Numbered from the stretch's first letter, positions 25,538 to 34,956 are shown. The stretch is 64,000 nucleotides of DNA from Methanomicrobiales archaeon HGW-Methanomicrobiales-2 (GCA_002839645.1 PGYL01000008.1:28432-92431); one strand, 5' to 3'. Numbers and translations: made by a program. The notes: a model not told the origin generated them from the sequence alone.

Positions 25538-27064
25538 ATGGAGATCCACCTGGACGGAGAACGTAGAGAAGTCCCGGCGGGTTCCCGGCTCGGGGCTCTC
25601 CTCCCGGAGCGGGACGTGCGATGCAGCGTCGCGGTCATCCGGCCGGCACTCGATGAGGATGCGGCGGAGTCGCAGGAAGTCAGGTTCGTCACCTCTGCGG
25701 GCGATATGGTCGTCGAGATGGCCGACCCGGGGATGGCCTCCCGCCTCTTTTTGCCCGGGCTTGCCGAACCGCTCCGCCTCCACTGGCAGGACCGCTCCGC
25801 CGCCGCCTTCGGGCCGTTTGCGTCCGGCGTCCGACCGGCACGGCAACCGGCCCGGTACGAGCGTGGCGATGTGATCCTCGGGTGCGGAGGCTACGATCCG
25901 TCACAATCCTACCTGATCTTCGCACGCATGCGGCATACCGCCGACTACGGCGCCCCGGCAGACGGCGGCGTCATCGGCAGGGTCGTCAGCGGCCGGGGGC
26001 TGCTCGACCGCATCGGCGACGGTGACCGGGTCATCGAGGTCGAGCGGATATTCCAGCGTGCCGACCGGTCGCATGCGATCGTCACCCACGATGCGGAGTT
26101 CCCGCTCGAAGACGGGATGCAGATCGTCTCCTACGTCGAAGCGGAAGTGCTGGGCTTCGAGGCAGGCGAGGTCGATACCGAGACTGCACGGAGCGTCGAG
26201 CACTTTCTCCTCTCCGTGCAGACCGGCAGATTCCCGGTGGACCGTTCGGGCAGCACCTACATCGCCGATACGCATCTGGTCCCGACGAGAGTTCCGATGG
26301 AGTTCTCCGGTCCGAGGCTTGAAGGGACCATCACCGTCAGGACTGCCGGGAAATCCTCGGGAGCAGTCTACATTTATACGCAGGGCGTATCGGCCAGCCC
26401 GGCGCACACCGTCGTAGGCAAGGTTGTCCACGGCATCGAGCTGGTCCGGTTTGCCGGCGAGGGCGACCTCCTCGCCATCCGGGCCGAACCGGAACAGTTC
26501 GATCTGGTCGGTCTTTCGCTCGCCGAGGCAGAGGCGGTCGCCGCCCGTCGCGGCGTTTCGCTCACCGCCGATACGGCCGGGGAAGACCGCGTGGTGATCG
26601 GCCAGATGCCGGCAACGACGCTCGAGGTGCTGGCCGCGAAAACTGTCGAAGTTGCAACGGAGTCCCCGGACCACGTCATCAGCATCACCCTCGACGAGGC
26701 GGCCGCCCCCCGATCGGTCGCGATCCTCCGCGAGGCGACCGGGCTCAAACACCACGCCGTCGGGAAGATGCCGCTTGTCTTTATGTTCGAGGACGTCTTC
26801 CTCTTCAAGCCGAAGATCGCCAAAAATATCGGGATCATCCCCGAGAATGTTCCTGCGGGCGAGACGCCGGCGTTCACCCTCGCGATGACCAACGACTCGC
26901 GACGGGGCACCGGCATGGTCGGCGTTCGCACGAAACCAAACGCCGAGTTCGGCCCGACCTCCGAGCCGTTCACGGGCACGAACATCATCGGGAAGGTGCT
27001 CGACATGGGGAACCTTGCCGGAATGCGTGAAGGAGCGACAGTATACGTGAAGGAGGTTAAATGA
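25538..27064 (+). CDS. mmp3: Methanogenesis marker protein 3 (UPF0288)
   Basis: A 508-residue protein found only in methanogens and relatives; a subunit of the ATP-driven Mcr activation complex with A2, Mmp7, Mmp17 and McrC. The N-terminus (MEIHLDGERREVPAGSRLG) looks like a ubiquitin/ThiS-like beta-grasp. The middle and C-terminal parts contain cyclophilin-like beta segments (FTGTNIIGKVLDMGNLAGM). It has very few cysteines, so metal-cluster binding would rely on partners. It is 11 bp after atwA; its stop overlaps the next start (ATGA). Confidence 0.92.
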   Translation: MEIHLDGERREVPAGSRLGALLPERDVRCSVAVIRPALDEDAAESQEVRFVTSAGDMVVEMADPGMASRLFLPGLAEPLRLHWQDRSAAAFGPFASGVRPARQPARYERGDVILGCGGYDPSQSYLIFARMRHTADYGAPADGGVIGRVVSGRGLLDRIGDGDRVIEVERIFQRADRSHAIVTHDAEFPLEDGMQIVSYVEAEVLGFEAGEVDTETARSVEHFLLSVQTGRFPVDRSGSTYIADTHLVPTRVPMEFSGPRLEGTITVRTAGKSSGAVYIYTQGVSASPAHTVVGKVVHGIELVRFAGEGDLLAIRAEPEQFDLVGLSLAEAEAVAARRGVSLTADTAGEDRVVIGQMPATTLEVLAAKTVEVATESPDHVISITLDEAAAPRSVAILREATGLKHHAVGKMPLVFMFEDVFLFKPKIAKNIGIIPENVPAGETPAFTLAMTNDSRRGTGMVGVRTKPNAEFGPTSEPFTGTNIIGKVLDMGNLAGMREGATVYVKEVK

Positions 27065-27528
27065 TGGCCGAATACACACCGGACTACGTGGGCACGGTGA
27101 CCAAGTACGTCTTCGTCGAGTCCCCGTCCATGACCCCGGGCGAGCTCGCGCTGCGGGCATACGAGGCGTCCGAGGGCGTCCTGATCAAGGAGACGTGCTT
27201 CGGGCTGCAGGTGACGGGTGAACCGGAGTCCGTCGACCGCCTCATCGAAGAGATCCGCGCCTTCGACCCCACTCACATCTTCATCAAGGACCGGGGGTTC
27301 CCGCCCGGGGATCCGCGGCGGTGCCGGGCGAACCTCGGCGGTGCGAGGCCGGGTTACCTCGGCCACGAGCGGGAGTTCCGCATCCTCCGCTACATCACCC
27401 ACGGCCTCGAGGAACTCGACCGGCGGGGAGAGGAGGCGGAGGTGCCGGAGACGGCTCCCGTAAGCGAGAAGAAACCCGTGTTTGATATCAAGCGATTACA
27501 AGAAATTATTGAGACAGAGGAGCCCTGA
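27061..27528 (+). CDS. mmp6: Methanogenesis marker protein 6
   Basis: A 155-residue methanogen-specific protein. Typical segments are a TKYVFVESP start, PGELALRAYE, VLIKETCFGLQVTGE and DPTHIFIKDRGFPPGDPRRCRAN; the second half contains the conserved Arg-Cys-Arg. The role within Mcr maturation is not assigned. It is translationally coupled to mmp3 (GGAGGT, then overlapping ATGA). The C-terminal 40 residues are charged and less conserved in character. Confidence 0.9.
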   Translation: MMAEYTPDYVGTVTKYVFVESPSMTPGELALRAYEASEGVLIKETCFGLQVTGEPESVDRLIEEIRAFDPTHIFIKDRGFPPGDPRRCRANLGGARPGYLGHEREFRILRYITHGLEELDRRGEEAEVPETAPVSEKKPVFDIKRLQEIIETEEP

Positions 27529-27533
27529 ATAGA

Positions 27534-27986
27534 ATGGCAAAGGTGTTTATCTACCCTGCAACGAGCCTCATACTCTCCGACCTGGTGGCCCGGTTCGGCC
27601 ATAAACCGCTCGGTGCAGCCCTCGGTATCCGGGAGCGGATACAGACCGCCGGGGTTGACTCCCCGCCCCTGCAGATCACCCCCGAAGAGCCGAAACGCGG
27701 CCTGAAGTACGCTGCCGTCGAGGTGCCGTCCGGTGTCCGGGGCCGGATGGCGATCTACGGACCTCTCATCGAGGAGGCAGAGGCTGCGGTGATCGTCACC
27801 GACGCCGACCTTGCGTTCGGGTGCATGGGGTGCGCCCGCACCGACGAGTTGATCCTCTTTTCCCTGCGCCAGAAGGGCATGCCGATCCTGGAACTGAAGT
27901 ATCCGACAACCGAGGAGGAGGGCGTGCAGTTCGTCGCCGCCATCAAAAAATTCCTCGCTGGTCTCCCCAACGGAGGTGAAGCATGA
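27534..27986 (+). CDS. mmp5: Methanogenesis marker protein 5 (UPF0254)
   Basis: A 150-residue protein of the UPF0254 family, always found with methanogenesis. Family segments: [20 protein letters not shown], a [13 protein letters not shown] block and the cysteine pair [11 protein letters not shown]; it ends in a helix. The CxxC could bind metal or act in redox chemistry. It follows mmp6 after 5 bp and overlaps mmp15 by 4 bp (ATGA). Its biochemical role is unknown. Confidence 0.9.
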   Translation: MAKVFIYPATSLILSDLVARFGHKPLGAALGIRERIQTAGVDSPPLQITPEEPKRGLKYAAVEVPSGVRGRMAIYGPLIEEAEAAVIVTDADLAFGCMGCARTDELILFSLRQKGMPILELKYPTTEEEGVQFVAAIKKFLAGLPNGGEA

Positions 27987-29221
27987 GCCGGAAGGTCCGG
28001 ATTGCCCAGCTCACCTGTGGGTCGGAGTACAGCGGCGTCCAGAAGGAGATCTACGAAGCCGCCGAGGCGGTGGGCGCGGAGATGTTCTTCCCCGATATCG
28101 CGCTCGCCGACGTCGAGAGGGCGGTCAAGACGTTCGGGCTGGACGTCAAAAGCGCCGACTTAAAACTGATGATCGCCCGGGGCATGGCTCTGGTGGAAGG
28201 GAAAGTGGAGGCGGACGGGGTCTTCATCGGGACCTGCTTCCGGTGCGCCGAGGCGGCGATCGTCAGGAACGAACTCAGGCGGTATATCCCCGAGAACTCG
28301 AAGCTGCCGGTGGTGAGTTACTCCTTCACCGAGCGGACGACTTCCGGGACCCTTCTCACCAGGATGGAAGCCCTGACCACCATCGCCCGCCGCCGAGCGC
28401 TTCTCGCCCGCGAGGAGCAGACCGGGATCACGATGGGCGTCGACTCGGGTTCGAGCACCACAAAGGCGGTCGTGATGAAGGATAACCAGATCGTCGGCAC
28501 CGGGTGGCACCCGACGACCGAGGTGATCAAGAGCGCCGAGAGTGCGATTGCCGACGCGCTTGCGATGGCGGGCCTCACCCGTGAGGATATCCAGGCGATC
28601 GGCACCACCGGATACGGCCGGTTCCTGATCGGCAAGCACCTCGGGGCCGACCTTATTCAGGAGGAACTGACGGTGAACTCGAAAGGCGCCGTCTACCTTG
28701 CCGGCCACCAGCGGGGCTCCGCGACCGTCATCGATATCGGCGGCATGGACAACAAGGCGATCAGCGTCATCGACGGCATCCCCGGAACCTTCACGATGGG
28801 CGGGATCTGCGCCGGTGCGAGCGGCCGGTTCCTGGAGATGACCGCAAAGCGTCTCGGCGTGGATATCACCGAACTCGGCCCCCTTGCCATGAAGGGTATG
28901 GGGAAGAACGTCTCGATGAACAGTTACTGTATCGTCTTTGGGACGCAGAGCCTGGTGAACGCGCTCGCTGCAGGGAGCTCGCGTGAGGACGTGGCGGCTG
29001 CAGCCTGCCACAGCGTTGCGGAACAGGTCTTTGAGCAGCAGTTGCAGGAGGTCGACATCAAGGAGCCGGTGATCATGGTCGGCGGCACCTCGCTGATCGA
29101 GGGGCTGGTCTATGCGATGGGCCAGCTCCTGCAGACCGAGATCGTCGTCCCGCCCTACTCGCAGTACATCGGTGCGGTCGGGTCTGCCCTGCTCGCGTCC
29201 GGGTTCGTCCAGGGAGAGTAG
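27983..29221 (+). CDS. mmp15: Methanogenesis marker protein 15, ASKHA-type ATPase (BadF/HgdC-like)
   Basis: A 412-residue protein. The first 145 residues are family-specific and carry Cys 85 and 88 (TCFRCAE). Residues 150-410 are an acetate/sugar kinase-Hsp70-actin ATPase of the activator type for 2-hydroxyacyl-CoA dehydratases and benzoyl-CoA reductase: [14 protein letters not shown] (phosphate 1), [12 protein letters not shown] (phosphate 2), [13 protein letters not shown] with Cys 276, and Cys 316 in [10 protein letters not shown]. In HgdC the two equivalent cysteines bind a dimer-bridging 4Fe-4S cluster, so this is a likely ATP-driven electron donor. It sits inside the Mcr-activation operon, which fits that role. 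Confidence 0.92.
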   Translation: MSRKVRIAQLTCGSEYSGVQKEIYEAAEAVGAEMFFPDIALADVERAVKTFGLDVKSADLKLMIARGMALVEGKVEADGVFIGTCFRCAEAAIVRNELRRYIPENSKLPVVSYSFTERTTSGTLLTRMEALTTIARRRALLAREEQTGITMGVDSGSSTTKAVVMKDNQIVGTGWHPTTEVIKSAESAIADALAMAGLTREDIQAIGTTGYGRFLIGKHLGADLIQEELTVNSKGAVYLAGHQRGSATVIDIGGMDNKAISVIDGIPGTFTMGGICAGASGRFLEMTAKRLGVDITELGPLAMKGMGKNVSMNSYCIVFGTQSLVNALAAGSSREDVAAAACHSVAEQVFEQQLQEVDIKEPVIMVGGTSLIEGLVYAMGQLLQTEIVVPPYSQYIGAVGSALLASGFVQGE

Positions 29222-29806
29222 ATGCCCCCCTTGAATTACTTCGTGGTCGAGTCTCCCGATGAGATCGGGAGAGAAGCCTACGAACGGATCGTGGCCGATG
29301 TCCTCCAGGACCTCGACCTGATCAAGGTGGTCGACCGGCTGCACATCTACGTCGACCCGAAGGTGCCGATCTTCGTCGCCGCAGGAGTGCTGCGCCATAT
29401 GCCGCGTGCTATCCGTATCAGCGACTTTGCCAATATCAACCCTGGTGAGAAGGAGATCGTGCTTGATATCGGCGACGAGACCTACCTTGCGCCGCTGCTC
29501 CAGAACCTCTGGGCCCGTTACGGCAAGGAGAACGTCGACCAGCCCGACCGGTTCACGGTCGTCCTCCCTGCGGGGGTTGCCGGAGAAGAGGATCTCGAAC
29601 ATATGGTGGTCGCCGATCCGAGCGAGACGCTCTATATGGACGTCATCTACGCGCTCCAGTACATCGCACCCGAGGGGTTCAAGGTCCGCCGCCAGTATAT
29701 CCGGGATGAGAAGTTTTACTATGTGGCAAGCGAGGATACCCTGCCGGCCGACATCGTGGAGACGATGATCGTGCCGATCTTTGCAAAGATGGGGGTGACG
29801 CTGTGA
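29222..29806 (+). CDS. mmp17: Methanogenesis marker protein 17
   Basis: A 194-residue methanogen-specific protein and reported subunit of the Mcr activation complex. Characteristic segments are the opening NYFVVESPDEIGREAYERI, VVDRLHIYVDPKVPIF and IVLDIGDETYLAPLL. No cysteines are seen, so it is probably structural or a docking subunit. The ATG comes immediately after the mmp15 stop, and its end overlaps mmp7 by 4 bp, indicating coupled synthesis. Confidence 0.9.
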   Translation: MPPLNYFVVESPDEIGREAYERIVADVLQDLDLIKVVDRLHIYVDPKVPIFVAAGVLRHMPRAIRISDFANINPGEKEIVLDIGDETYLAPLLQNLWARYGKENVDQPDRFTVVLPAGVAGEEDLEHMVVADPSETLYMDVIYALQYIAPEGFKVRRQYIRDEKFYYVASEDTLPADIVETMIVPIFAKMGVTL

Positions 29807-30744
29807 CGACGCTGGTGCCGGTGACCTACAAGGGAGGCGTCTACCGGCACGACGAGATCATGGACCTGATCGACGACCTCGGGGGCTACATCGTCCAGAA
29901 ACACGTCATGGCCCAGGACGTCGTGCTCCAGTCGTTCGTGCCGCGGGACGATATCGACCTGATCCGGGAGATCGCAAAACCGCTCGCGGGCGAGGTGGTC
30001 GAGGCACCCCTGGTCGGGACCGAGATCGCCGTGGTCAGCCCGAGCCTGGAGATCCATCACCTCCCGCATACCGCCTGCGATATCGCCGAGTACCTCCGGC
30101 GCTCAGGCGCGAAGACCAACATGGTCGGGCTTTCGAGGGGGTTTGGGAAGCGGATAGCAAACCTCAACGATGAGGAGCGGGACGTCATCAACGAGCACGA
30201 TCTCGCTGTCTACGCTCTCGGCAACTTCGAGGAGTGTATCCAGCAGAAGTTCCCGGTGCTCCGGCGCGGGATCCACGTCCCGATCGTGGTGACCGGCGCC
30301 CCGGACCGCGAAACCCTGCTGCGAATCATCGACCCGCCCGTCGAGGGGTATGTCGGAGGCGTCGGCAGGATCATGCACCGGTTCAAGCGTCCCGAGGAAC
30401 TCGCGAAGCTCGACGAACTGGTGGACGAGGTCTCCCGCACCCTGGATGCCCGGCGGGACGACCTCGCAAGGGACCCGCTCTCTATCTTCCCGCCCCGCCT
30501 GATGGCGATCCTCGAGGAGCGGATCCACGAGATAAGCATGCTGACGCACCCGACGCCGGTGACCGCCCAGATGGAAGGCCTCCGGGTGAAACTCCCCTAT
30601 GACCTGTATGCCGATGGCGTACGGTCACTTGAGGTCGCCAGCGGGGTCACCATCGGGGATATTGCCAGCGTTACGCCGTCACGGATGCGCAACTACATAT
30701 TGATCCGGATTAAACCCTTCTCTGAGACCAGAATCTTGGTGTAA
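29803..30744 (+). CDS. mmp7: Methanogenesis marker protein 7
   Basis: A 313-residue subunit of the Mcr activation complex. The family pattern is visible: TLVPVTYKGGVYRHDEI, EYLRRSGAKTNMVGLSRGFGK, YALGNFEECI with a conserved Cys, and VKLPYDLYADG. In the characterised complex this subunit group is associated with unusual iron-sulfur clusters; here the cysteines at HTACDIAEY and FEECIQQKF are candidates for ligands. The GTG start overlaps the mmp17 stop. It is the last mmp gene of this run. Confidence 0.9.
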   Translation: MTTLVPVTYKGGVYRHDEIMDLIDDLGGYIVQKHVMAQDVVLQSFVPRDDIDLIREIAKPLAGEVVEAPLVGTEIAVVSPSLEIHHLPHTACDIAEYLRRSGAKTNMVGLSRGFGKRIANLNDEERDVINEHDLAVYALGNFEECIQQKFPVLRRGIHVPIVVTGAPDRETLLRIIDPPVEGYVGGVGRIMHRFKRPEELAKLDELVDEVSRTLDARRDDLARDPLSIFPPRLMAILEERIHEISMLTHPTPVTAQMEGLRVKLPYDLYADGVRSLEVASGVTIGDIASVTPSRMRNYILIRIKPFSETRILV

Positions 30745-30746
30745 CG

Positions 30747-31193
30747 ATGGATTTTGAGAAGATACTCACGAGGGTTGCACAGCGGGGGTCGGACGTCATC
30801 GCGGAGGAACTTCTCCGGGAGATCGAGGCCGAATACGGCAGGGTTCCCCTGATATTCGAGCGGATGGCGGAACGGCCCGAGATCCTCATCTCGCACCTGT
30901 TGTACAAGGGCGCCGTTACCGAGACCAGCCAGCTCGAGCCGAAGGTGATCGAACTGATCAGCCTCGCGGTGGGCGCCGCACTCAAGTGCAGTCACTGCGT
31001 CGAGTACCACATGCAGTCGGCGATGGCGAAGGGCGCAACTCGGGCCGAGATCCTGGAGGTGATCCTGATCGCGGGGATGCTCGCGAACTCCGCGGTCCTC
31101 GCGGACGCCTACCGGGTGGTGAACGGTTCGGGTCCCTGCCCTTCCTGCGACATCAACGGCACGGGCCTCGATAAGACCTGTTCCGACGACTGA
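30747..31193 (+). CDS. AhpD-like/carboxymuconolactone decarboxylase-family protein with extra C-terminal cysteines
   Basis: A 148-residue alpha-helical AhpD/CMD-family protein. The active-site CxxC with downstream His is intact (KCSHCVEYHMQSA), followed by GATRAEILEVILIAGML. This arrangement is used for thiol-disulfide or peroxidase chemistry. An additional tail after the fold carries CPSC and a further Cys (DKTCSDD). It starts 2 bp after mmp7, so it is very likely in the Mcr-activation transcript and could supply or protect thiols there; this is inferred from position only. Confidence 0.8.
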   Translation: MDFEKILTRVAQRGSDVIAEELLREIEAEYGRVPLIFERMAERPEILISHLLYKGAVTETSQLEPKVIELISLAVGAALKCSHCVEYHMQSAMAKGATRAEILEVILIAGMLANSAVLADAYRVVNGSGPCPSCDINGTGLDKTCSDD

Positions 31194-31204
31194 TTGACTC
31201 TGGT

Positions 31205-33016
31205 ATGTGCGGTATTGCCGGGCAGTTTGCCCTGAACGGAGATGCGGCGGACGCGGTCCTCGTCGGGGCCATGGCGGAGCGACTGGCTCATCGCGGACCT
31301 GACGGCGAGGGGAGCCACTTCTCCGGCCCGGTCGGCCTTGCCCACCGCCGTCTCGCGATCATCGACCTCTCCGACGAAGGCCGGCAGCCGATGGCAAACG
31401 AGGACGGATCGCTTCAGATCGTCTTCAACGGCGAGATCTACAACTATCGCGAGCTCCGGGAGGAACTCCTCGCCGCCGGCCATCGCTTCGCCTCGGCAAC
31501 CGATACGGAGGTGATCCTGCACGCCTACGAGGAGTGGGGGAGGGACTGCCTCGCCCGGTTCAACGGGATGTGGGCGTTTGGCCTCTGGGACGAGCGCCGC
31601 CGCGAACTCTTCTGCGCCCGTGACCGCCTGGGTGTCAAGCCGTTCTACTACACCGTGGTCGGGGGGTCGTTCCTCTTCGCCTCGGAGATCAAGGCGCTCC
31701 TTGCACATCCTCTGGCCGGTAAAAGGCCCAACGACCGTATGCTCTCGACGTTTCTTGCGTGGGGGGTCGCGGACCATCCCGCCGAGACGATGTACGACGG
31801 CATCTTCCAGCTCCCGCCGGCCCACGCACTCGTCGTCTCGGAGGGGGGCGTCGGGGAGCCGGAGCGCTACTGGGACGTCGCGATGAACCCCGCCCCGCGG
31901 GCGGCCATCGACGACGAGACCGCCGCCCGGCGGGTCCGCGACCTCCTGACCGATGCGGTCCGGCTCAGGCTCAGGAGCGATGTCCCGGTCGGCACCTGCC
32001 TCTCGGGCGGCATCGACTCCTCGACGGTCACCGCCCTGATCAACGTTCTCCTCCGGGCGGAGAGCCCGGAGAGCGTCGGCGCCCGGCAAAAGACGTTCTC
32101 GGTCTGTTTCGACGATCCCCGGTTCGACGAGAGCAGGCATATCGACACGGTGGTTGCGGCGACAGAGGTCGCCAGCCGCCGGATCACTCCCAATACGGAG
32201 GGGCTCTGGGAGGATATCGAGAGGCTCCTTTACCTGCAGGACGAGCCGTTTGCGTCCCTCTCGATCTACGCCCAGTATTGCGTGATGCGGCTCGCCGGAA
32301 GCGAGGTGAAGGTGGTCCTGGACGGGCAGGGCGCCGACGAGCAGCTCGGGGGATATATCGCCTACCAGGCGCCCTACATCCGCGGTCTCCTCCGGCGCCG
32401 GGAGATCCTCGCGGCCCTTCGGGAGGGGCTCGGGAGCGTGCGGCATCATGGGTCCTTCTTCTCGTGGGCATTTCGGCAGTTCCGGGTCCGGTCGGAGCGG
32501 AGGGGGCTTCTCCGCGGCTCTCCGCCGGAGGTCCTCCGGTACGCGGGATCGCTTGAGGAGGTGCTGAAACGGGAGGTCGTCGCCTCGAACCTCCCTCTCC
32601 TGCTGCACTGGGAAGACCGGAACTCGATGGCTTTCTCGATCGAGGCCCGGGTCCCGTTCCTCGACTACCGGCTGGTGGAGTACCTCGCAGGGCTCCCGCT
32701 CGACCAGAAGGTCCGCCACGGCGTTACGAAGTACGTCCTGCGGCGGGCGATCCACGGGCTGGTCCCCGACGCCATCCGGTGCAGGATGGACAAGATGGGG
32801 TTCGTCACCCCCGAAGAGGTCTGGATGAAGGATGAACTTGCATCCCACATCCTCGCGCTCTTCTCCTCACCGGAGTTTGCAGGGCGGCCCTACTGGGACG
32901 CGGAGCAGGTTCTCCGGAATTACCGGGAGTTCCTTTTGGGGAAGAGCGCGTACTCCACCGAGTTCTGGCGGATAGCCTGCGCGGAGCTGTGGTTGAGACA
33001 GTTTGCGATGGGCTGA
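31205..33016 (+). CDS. asnB: Glutamine-hydrolysing asparagine synthetase
   Basis: A 603-residue enzyme that amidates aspartate (or a related carboxylate) with ammonia from glutamine, via an adenylate. The N-terminal Ntn glutaminase starts with catalytic Cys2 (MCGIAGQF) and has RGPDGEG, LAHRRLAIIDLS and FNGEIYNY. The synthetase domain has the pyrophosphate loop SGGIDSS and DGQGADEQLGGY. The length is usual for the AsnB family with an extended C-terminus. It lies 11 bp after the CMD gene and may be the last gene of that transcript. A role in modifying a cell-surface sugar or cofactor cannot be excluded. Confidence 0.9.
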   Translation: MCGIAGQFALNGDAADAVLVGAMAERLAHRGPDGEGSHFSGPVGLAHRRLAIIDLSDEGRQPMANEDGSLQIVFNGEIYNYRELREELLAAGHRFASATDTEVILHAYEEWGRDCLARFNGMWAFGLWDERRRELFCARDRLGVKPFYYTVVGGSFLFASEIKALLAHPLAGKRPNDRMLSTFLAWGVADHPAETMYDGIFQLPPAHALVVSEGGVGEPERYWDVAMNPAPRAAIDDETAARRVRDLLTDAVRLRLRSDVPVGTCLSGGIDSSTVTALINVLLRAESPESVGARQKTFSVCFDDPRFDESRHIDTVVAATEVASRRITPNTEGLWEDIERLLYLQDEPFASLSIYAQYCVMRLAGSEVKVVLDGQGADEQLGGYIAYQAPYIRGLLRRREILAALREGLGSVRHHGSFFSWAFRQFRVRSERRGLLRGSPPEVLRYAGSLEEVLKREVVASNLPLLLHWEDRNSMAFSIEARVPFLDYRLVEYLAGLPLDQKVRHGVTKYVLRRAIHGLVPDAIRCRMDKMGFVTPEEVWMKDELASHILALFSSPEFAGRPYWDAEQVLRNYREFLLGKSAYSTEFWRIACAELWLRQFAMG

Positions 33017-33078
33017 AGGGCGGGTGGCGGCCGTTTATATGGCCGGGGATCGAATCCCCCGCCCCTCTTTTGATACTA

Positions 33079-33783
33079 TCATTCCCCCTCCTCCTGGCAG
33101 ACTCCCCCCTTCTTCCGCAGGCCTCTTCCTGCATACGCCGCAAGCAGGACCGAGATGACGCCGGTAATGAAGATGCCGTCGAAGATCCCCGCCCCCCCGA
33201 TGGAGAGGACAGTCGCCTGGCCTCCGGCAAGTGCCGCGAGCACGTCGGGGTTTGCGAGGTTGAGGATATCGGCGCCGAGCAGGGTGCCCATGGTCCCGCC
33301 CGCGTAGGCGAGCCCGGGAGCGGTGTGGCAGCCGCCGGCGAGGAGGAGTCCTGCGGCAGCCCCGGCGAGAGGCGCGATGTAGAACGGCATGGTGATCCCG
33401 ATGCCGGGGACCGGTGTTGCGAAGATGTAGGCGACGAGGGATACGACGCCGACGGCAGCGAGGATCTTCGGGCGAGAGACCCGGCCCCGTCCGACCATCC
33501 CGATCGTCACGAAGAGAGGGATGACGGCGCCGCCGACGTTGACCGCGATGACTGCCTCGCCCACCGGGACCAGCGGGATGTCGATCAGGCTCCCGAGCAG
33601 CGCTCCGGTGGTCACCAGCACCGCCTGGTAGAATCGGAGCCCGATCGACTCAAAGACCCCCTCGGTGATGAGGAGCAGGTTGAATATGACCAGTGCCGGT
33701 ATGAGGACGGCTAACGCGATGAGGATCTGCTCCGGACTGAAGGGAACCGGCATAATCGCGATCGTGGACAGTTCGGTCTCCAT
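33079..33783 (-). CDS. DUF1614-family integral membrane protein
   Basis: A 234-residue protein with about seven hydrophobic segments; family features include GSLIDIPLVP, AVNVGGAVIPLFVT, a central GGCHTAPGLAYAGGTMGTLLGADILNL and the closing GGAGIFDGIFITGVI. It is found in many archaea and some bacteria, without known function; the conserved Gly/Asp-rich loops suggest a transporter or intramembrane enzyme. A TATA-like CTATTTATGG lies about 30 bp upstream on its strand (about 33811-33820). It is convergent with asnB. Confidence 0.8.
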   Translation of the reverse strand: METELSTIAIMPVPFSPEQILIALAVLIPALVIFNLLLITEGVFESIGLRFYQAVLVTTGALLGSLIDIPLVPVGEAVIAVNVGGAVIPLFVTIGMVGRGRVSRPKILAAVGVVSLVAYIFATPVPGIGITMPFYIAPLAGAAAGLLLAGGCHTAPGLAYAGGTMGTLLGADILNLANPDVLAALAGGQATVLSIGGAGIFDGIFITGVISVLLAAYAGRGLRKKGGVCQEEGE

Positions 33784-34239
33784 AGGGCGGGCATACCGGA
33801 CGGGTCCATACCATAAATAGTTTCAGCAGTATCGCCCCGGCGGGTCTCCCCGGCCGATGCGGAGGGCGTTCCCGTGGCTTCGATCGGAGGGTCTCCTGGC
33901 CGGGACAATATCGGCCGGCCTTGCCCGGCCAGCCAGGTTTGCTCTCTCCGGTAAAGGTGCGTCTCACCAGCCATGTGGGGAAAGGGGGGTTCAATAGAAT
34001 AGGGAAAAGTTAAATGGCCTATTTTATATTCATTTATAAATAGATATGTTCATATAGGGATAACCAAAAATAATACTAAAACAATAGTTCCTCCCTCGAA
34101 TTGGATAACGGAAACCGGATAACACATCCCCGGGGGATATCCCGCAGGTGAGCCGGCATTCCTGGATGTACGTGTCGGGGTAGTGGGTGATTGACAACGA
34201 TTCTGTTCTATCCGACTGGTTGCATCTGTGCGGAGCAAC
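33784..34239. other. Intergenic region with AT-rich block and small symmetries
   Basis: About 455 bp without a supported gene. It holds the DUF1614 promoter (left end), GC-rich GGCCGG repeats near 33915-33945, and a strongly AT-rich block at about 34010-34085 with palindrome ATTTATAAAT. Further on are a direct repeat GGATAAC (34103-34109 and 34117-34123) and palindrome ATCCCC-G-GGGGAT (34126-34138). The last two could be operator sites for the gene at 34240. Confidence 0.4.
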
Positions 34240-34956
34240 ATGACCGCCTTTACTGTTGAGAACCTGATCCGGCATCTGGAGCGGCTCCAGGCACGAGGCC
34301 CGATCCCGTTTGACGTGAAGAGCGGAGAGGTATTTGGTATTCTCTGTCCCTGTGGGCAGGACCGGCGGACTCTGCTCGCCATTCTCATGACGATGATCTT
34401 CCCGGTCTCCGGGTTTGCCGAGCGTTCACCGCTTGCGATCCTCGGGAATCTCGGGGACATGCGGCGGAACATGGGTATCGTCCTTGAGAAGCCGGTGCTC
34501 GACCCTGCGCTGACGGGCAGGGAGAACCTGGACCTCCACGCGCGACTGCACGGCCTGGGTGACGAGGTCCGGAGACGGAGGATCCCCGAGGTCATGGGAT
34601 TTGTCGGCCTCGCCGGGAGTGCCGACGCCGCGGTTGAGACTTACTCCCCCGTGATGGTGCAGCACCTTGAGATCGCCCGGGCTAATCTTACTCACCCGGA
34701 GGTCCTCTTCCTTGCCGAACCGACGAAGGGGCTGGACGACCCCGGACGTCGGGAGATCTGGGGCCTGCTCCGGCGGCTGAACCGCGAGCGAAGAGTGACG
34801 ATCGTCTTTACAACGCACGATCTGGATGAAGCGGAGGCGATCTCCACCCGGGTTGCCGTGATGGATGGCAGGGAGGTCGTAGCCCTGGATACGCCGGATA
34901 CCCTCCGTGCGGTGATGGCGCTTGATACGCCGCTCGAATTCGACGATACTCCTTAA
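34240..34956 (+). CDS. ABC-transporter ATPase-like protein lacking key catalytic residues
   Basis: About 238 residues, full ABC-2-type ATPase length. The start is set at the ATG after CGGAGC; a GTG at 34228 is also in frame. The P-loop reads CPCGQDRRTL (no Gly-Lys-Thr). The signature reads YSPVMVQHLEIARA instead of SGGM. Walker B reads LFLAEPTKGLD, with the Asp changed to Ala but the Glu kept. D-loop, H-loop (FTTHDLDEAEAIS) and the ABC fold are retained. The frame is intact across the gene, so it may be a pseudo-ATPase under selection or a young decay product. No permease gene is adjacent. Confidence 0.75.
   Translation: MTAFTVENLIRHLERLQARGPIPFDVKSGEVFGILCPCGQDRRTLLAILMTMIFPVSGFAERSPLAILGNLGDMRRNMGIVLEKPVLDPALTGRENLDLHARLHGLGDEVRRRRIPEVMGFVGLAGSADAAVETYSPVMVQHLEIARANLTHPEVLFLAEPTKGLDDPGRREIWGLLRRLNRERRVTIVFTTHDLDEAEAISTRVAVMDGREVVALDTPDTLRAVMALDTPLEFDDTP

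Noticed and set aside
25901..27160. Minus-strand frame of 419 codons
   Set aside because: Antisense to mmp3, which is a well-defined family; shadow frame.
28160..29602. Minus-strand frame of 480 codons
   Set aside because: Antisense to mmp15/mmp17; His/Asp/Arg-rich shadow without ribosome site.
34050..34085. AT-rich block as a replication origin
   Set aside because: There are palindromic TATA-like words but no repeated ORB-type motifs and no cdc6/orc1 gene nearby.
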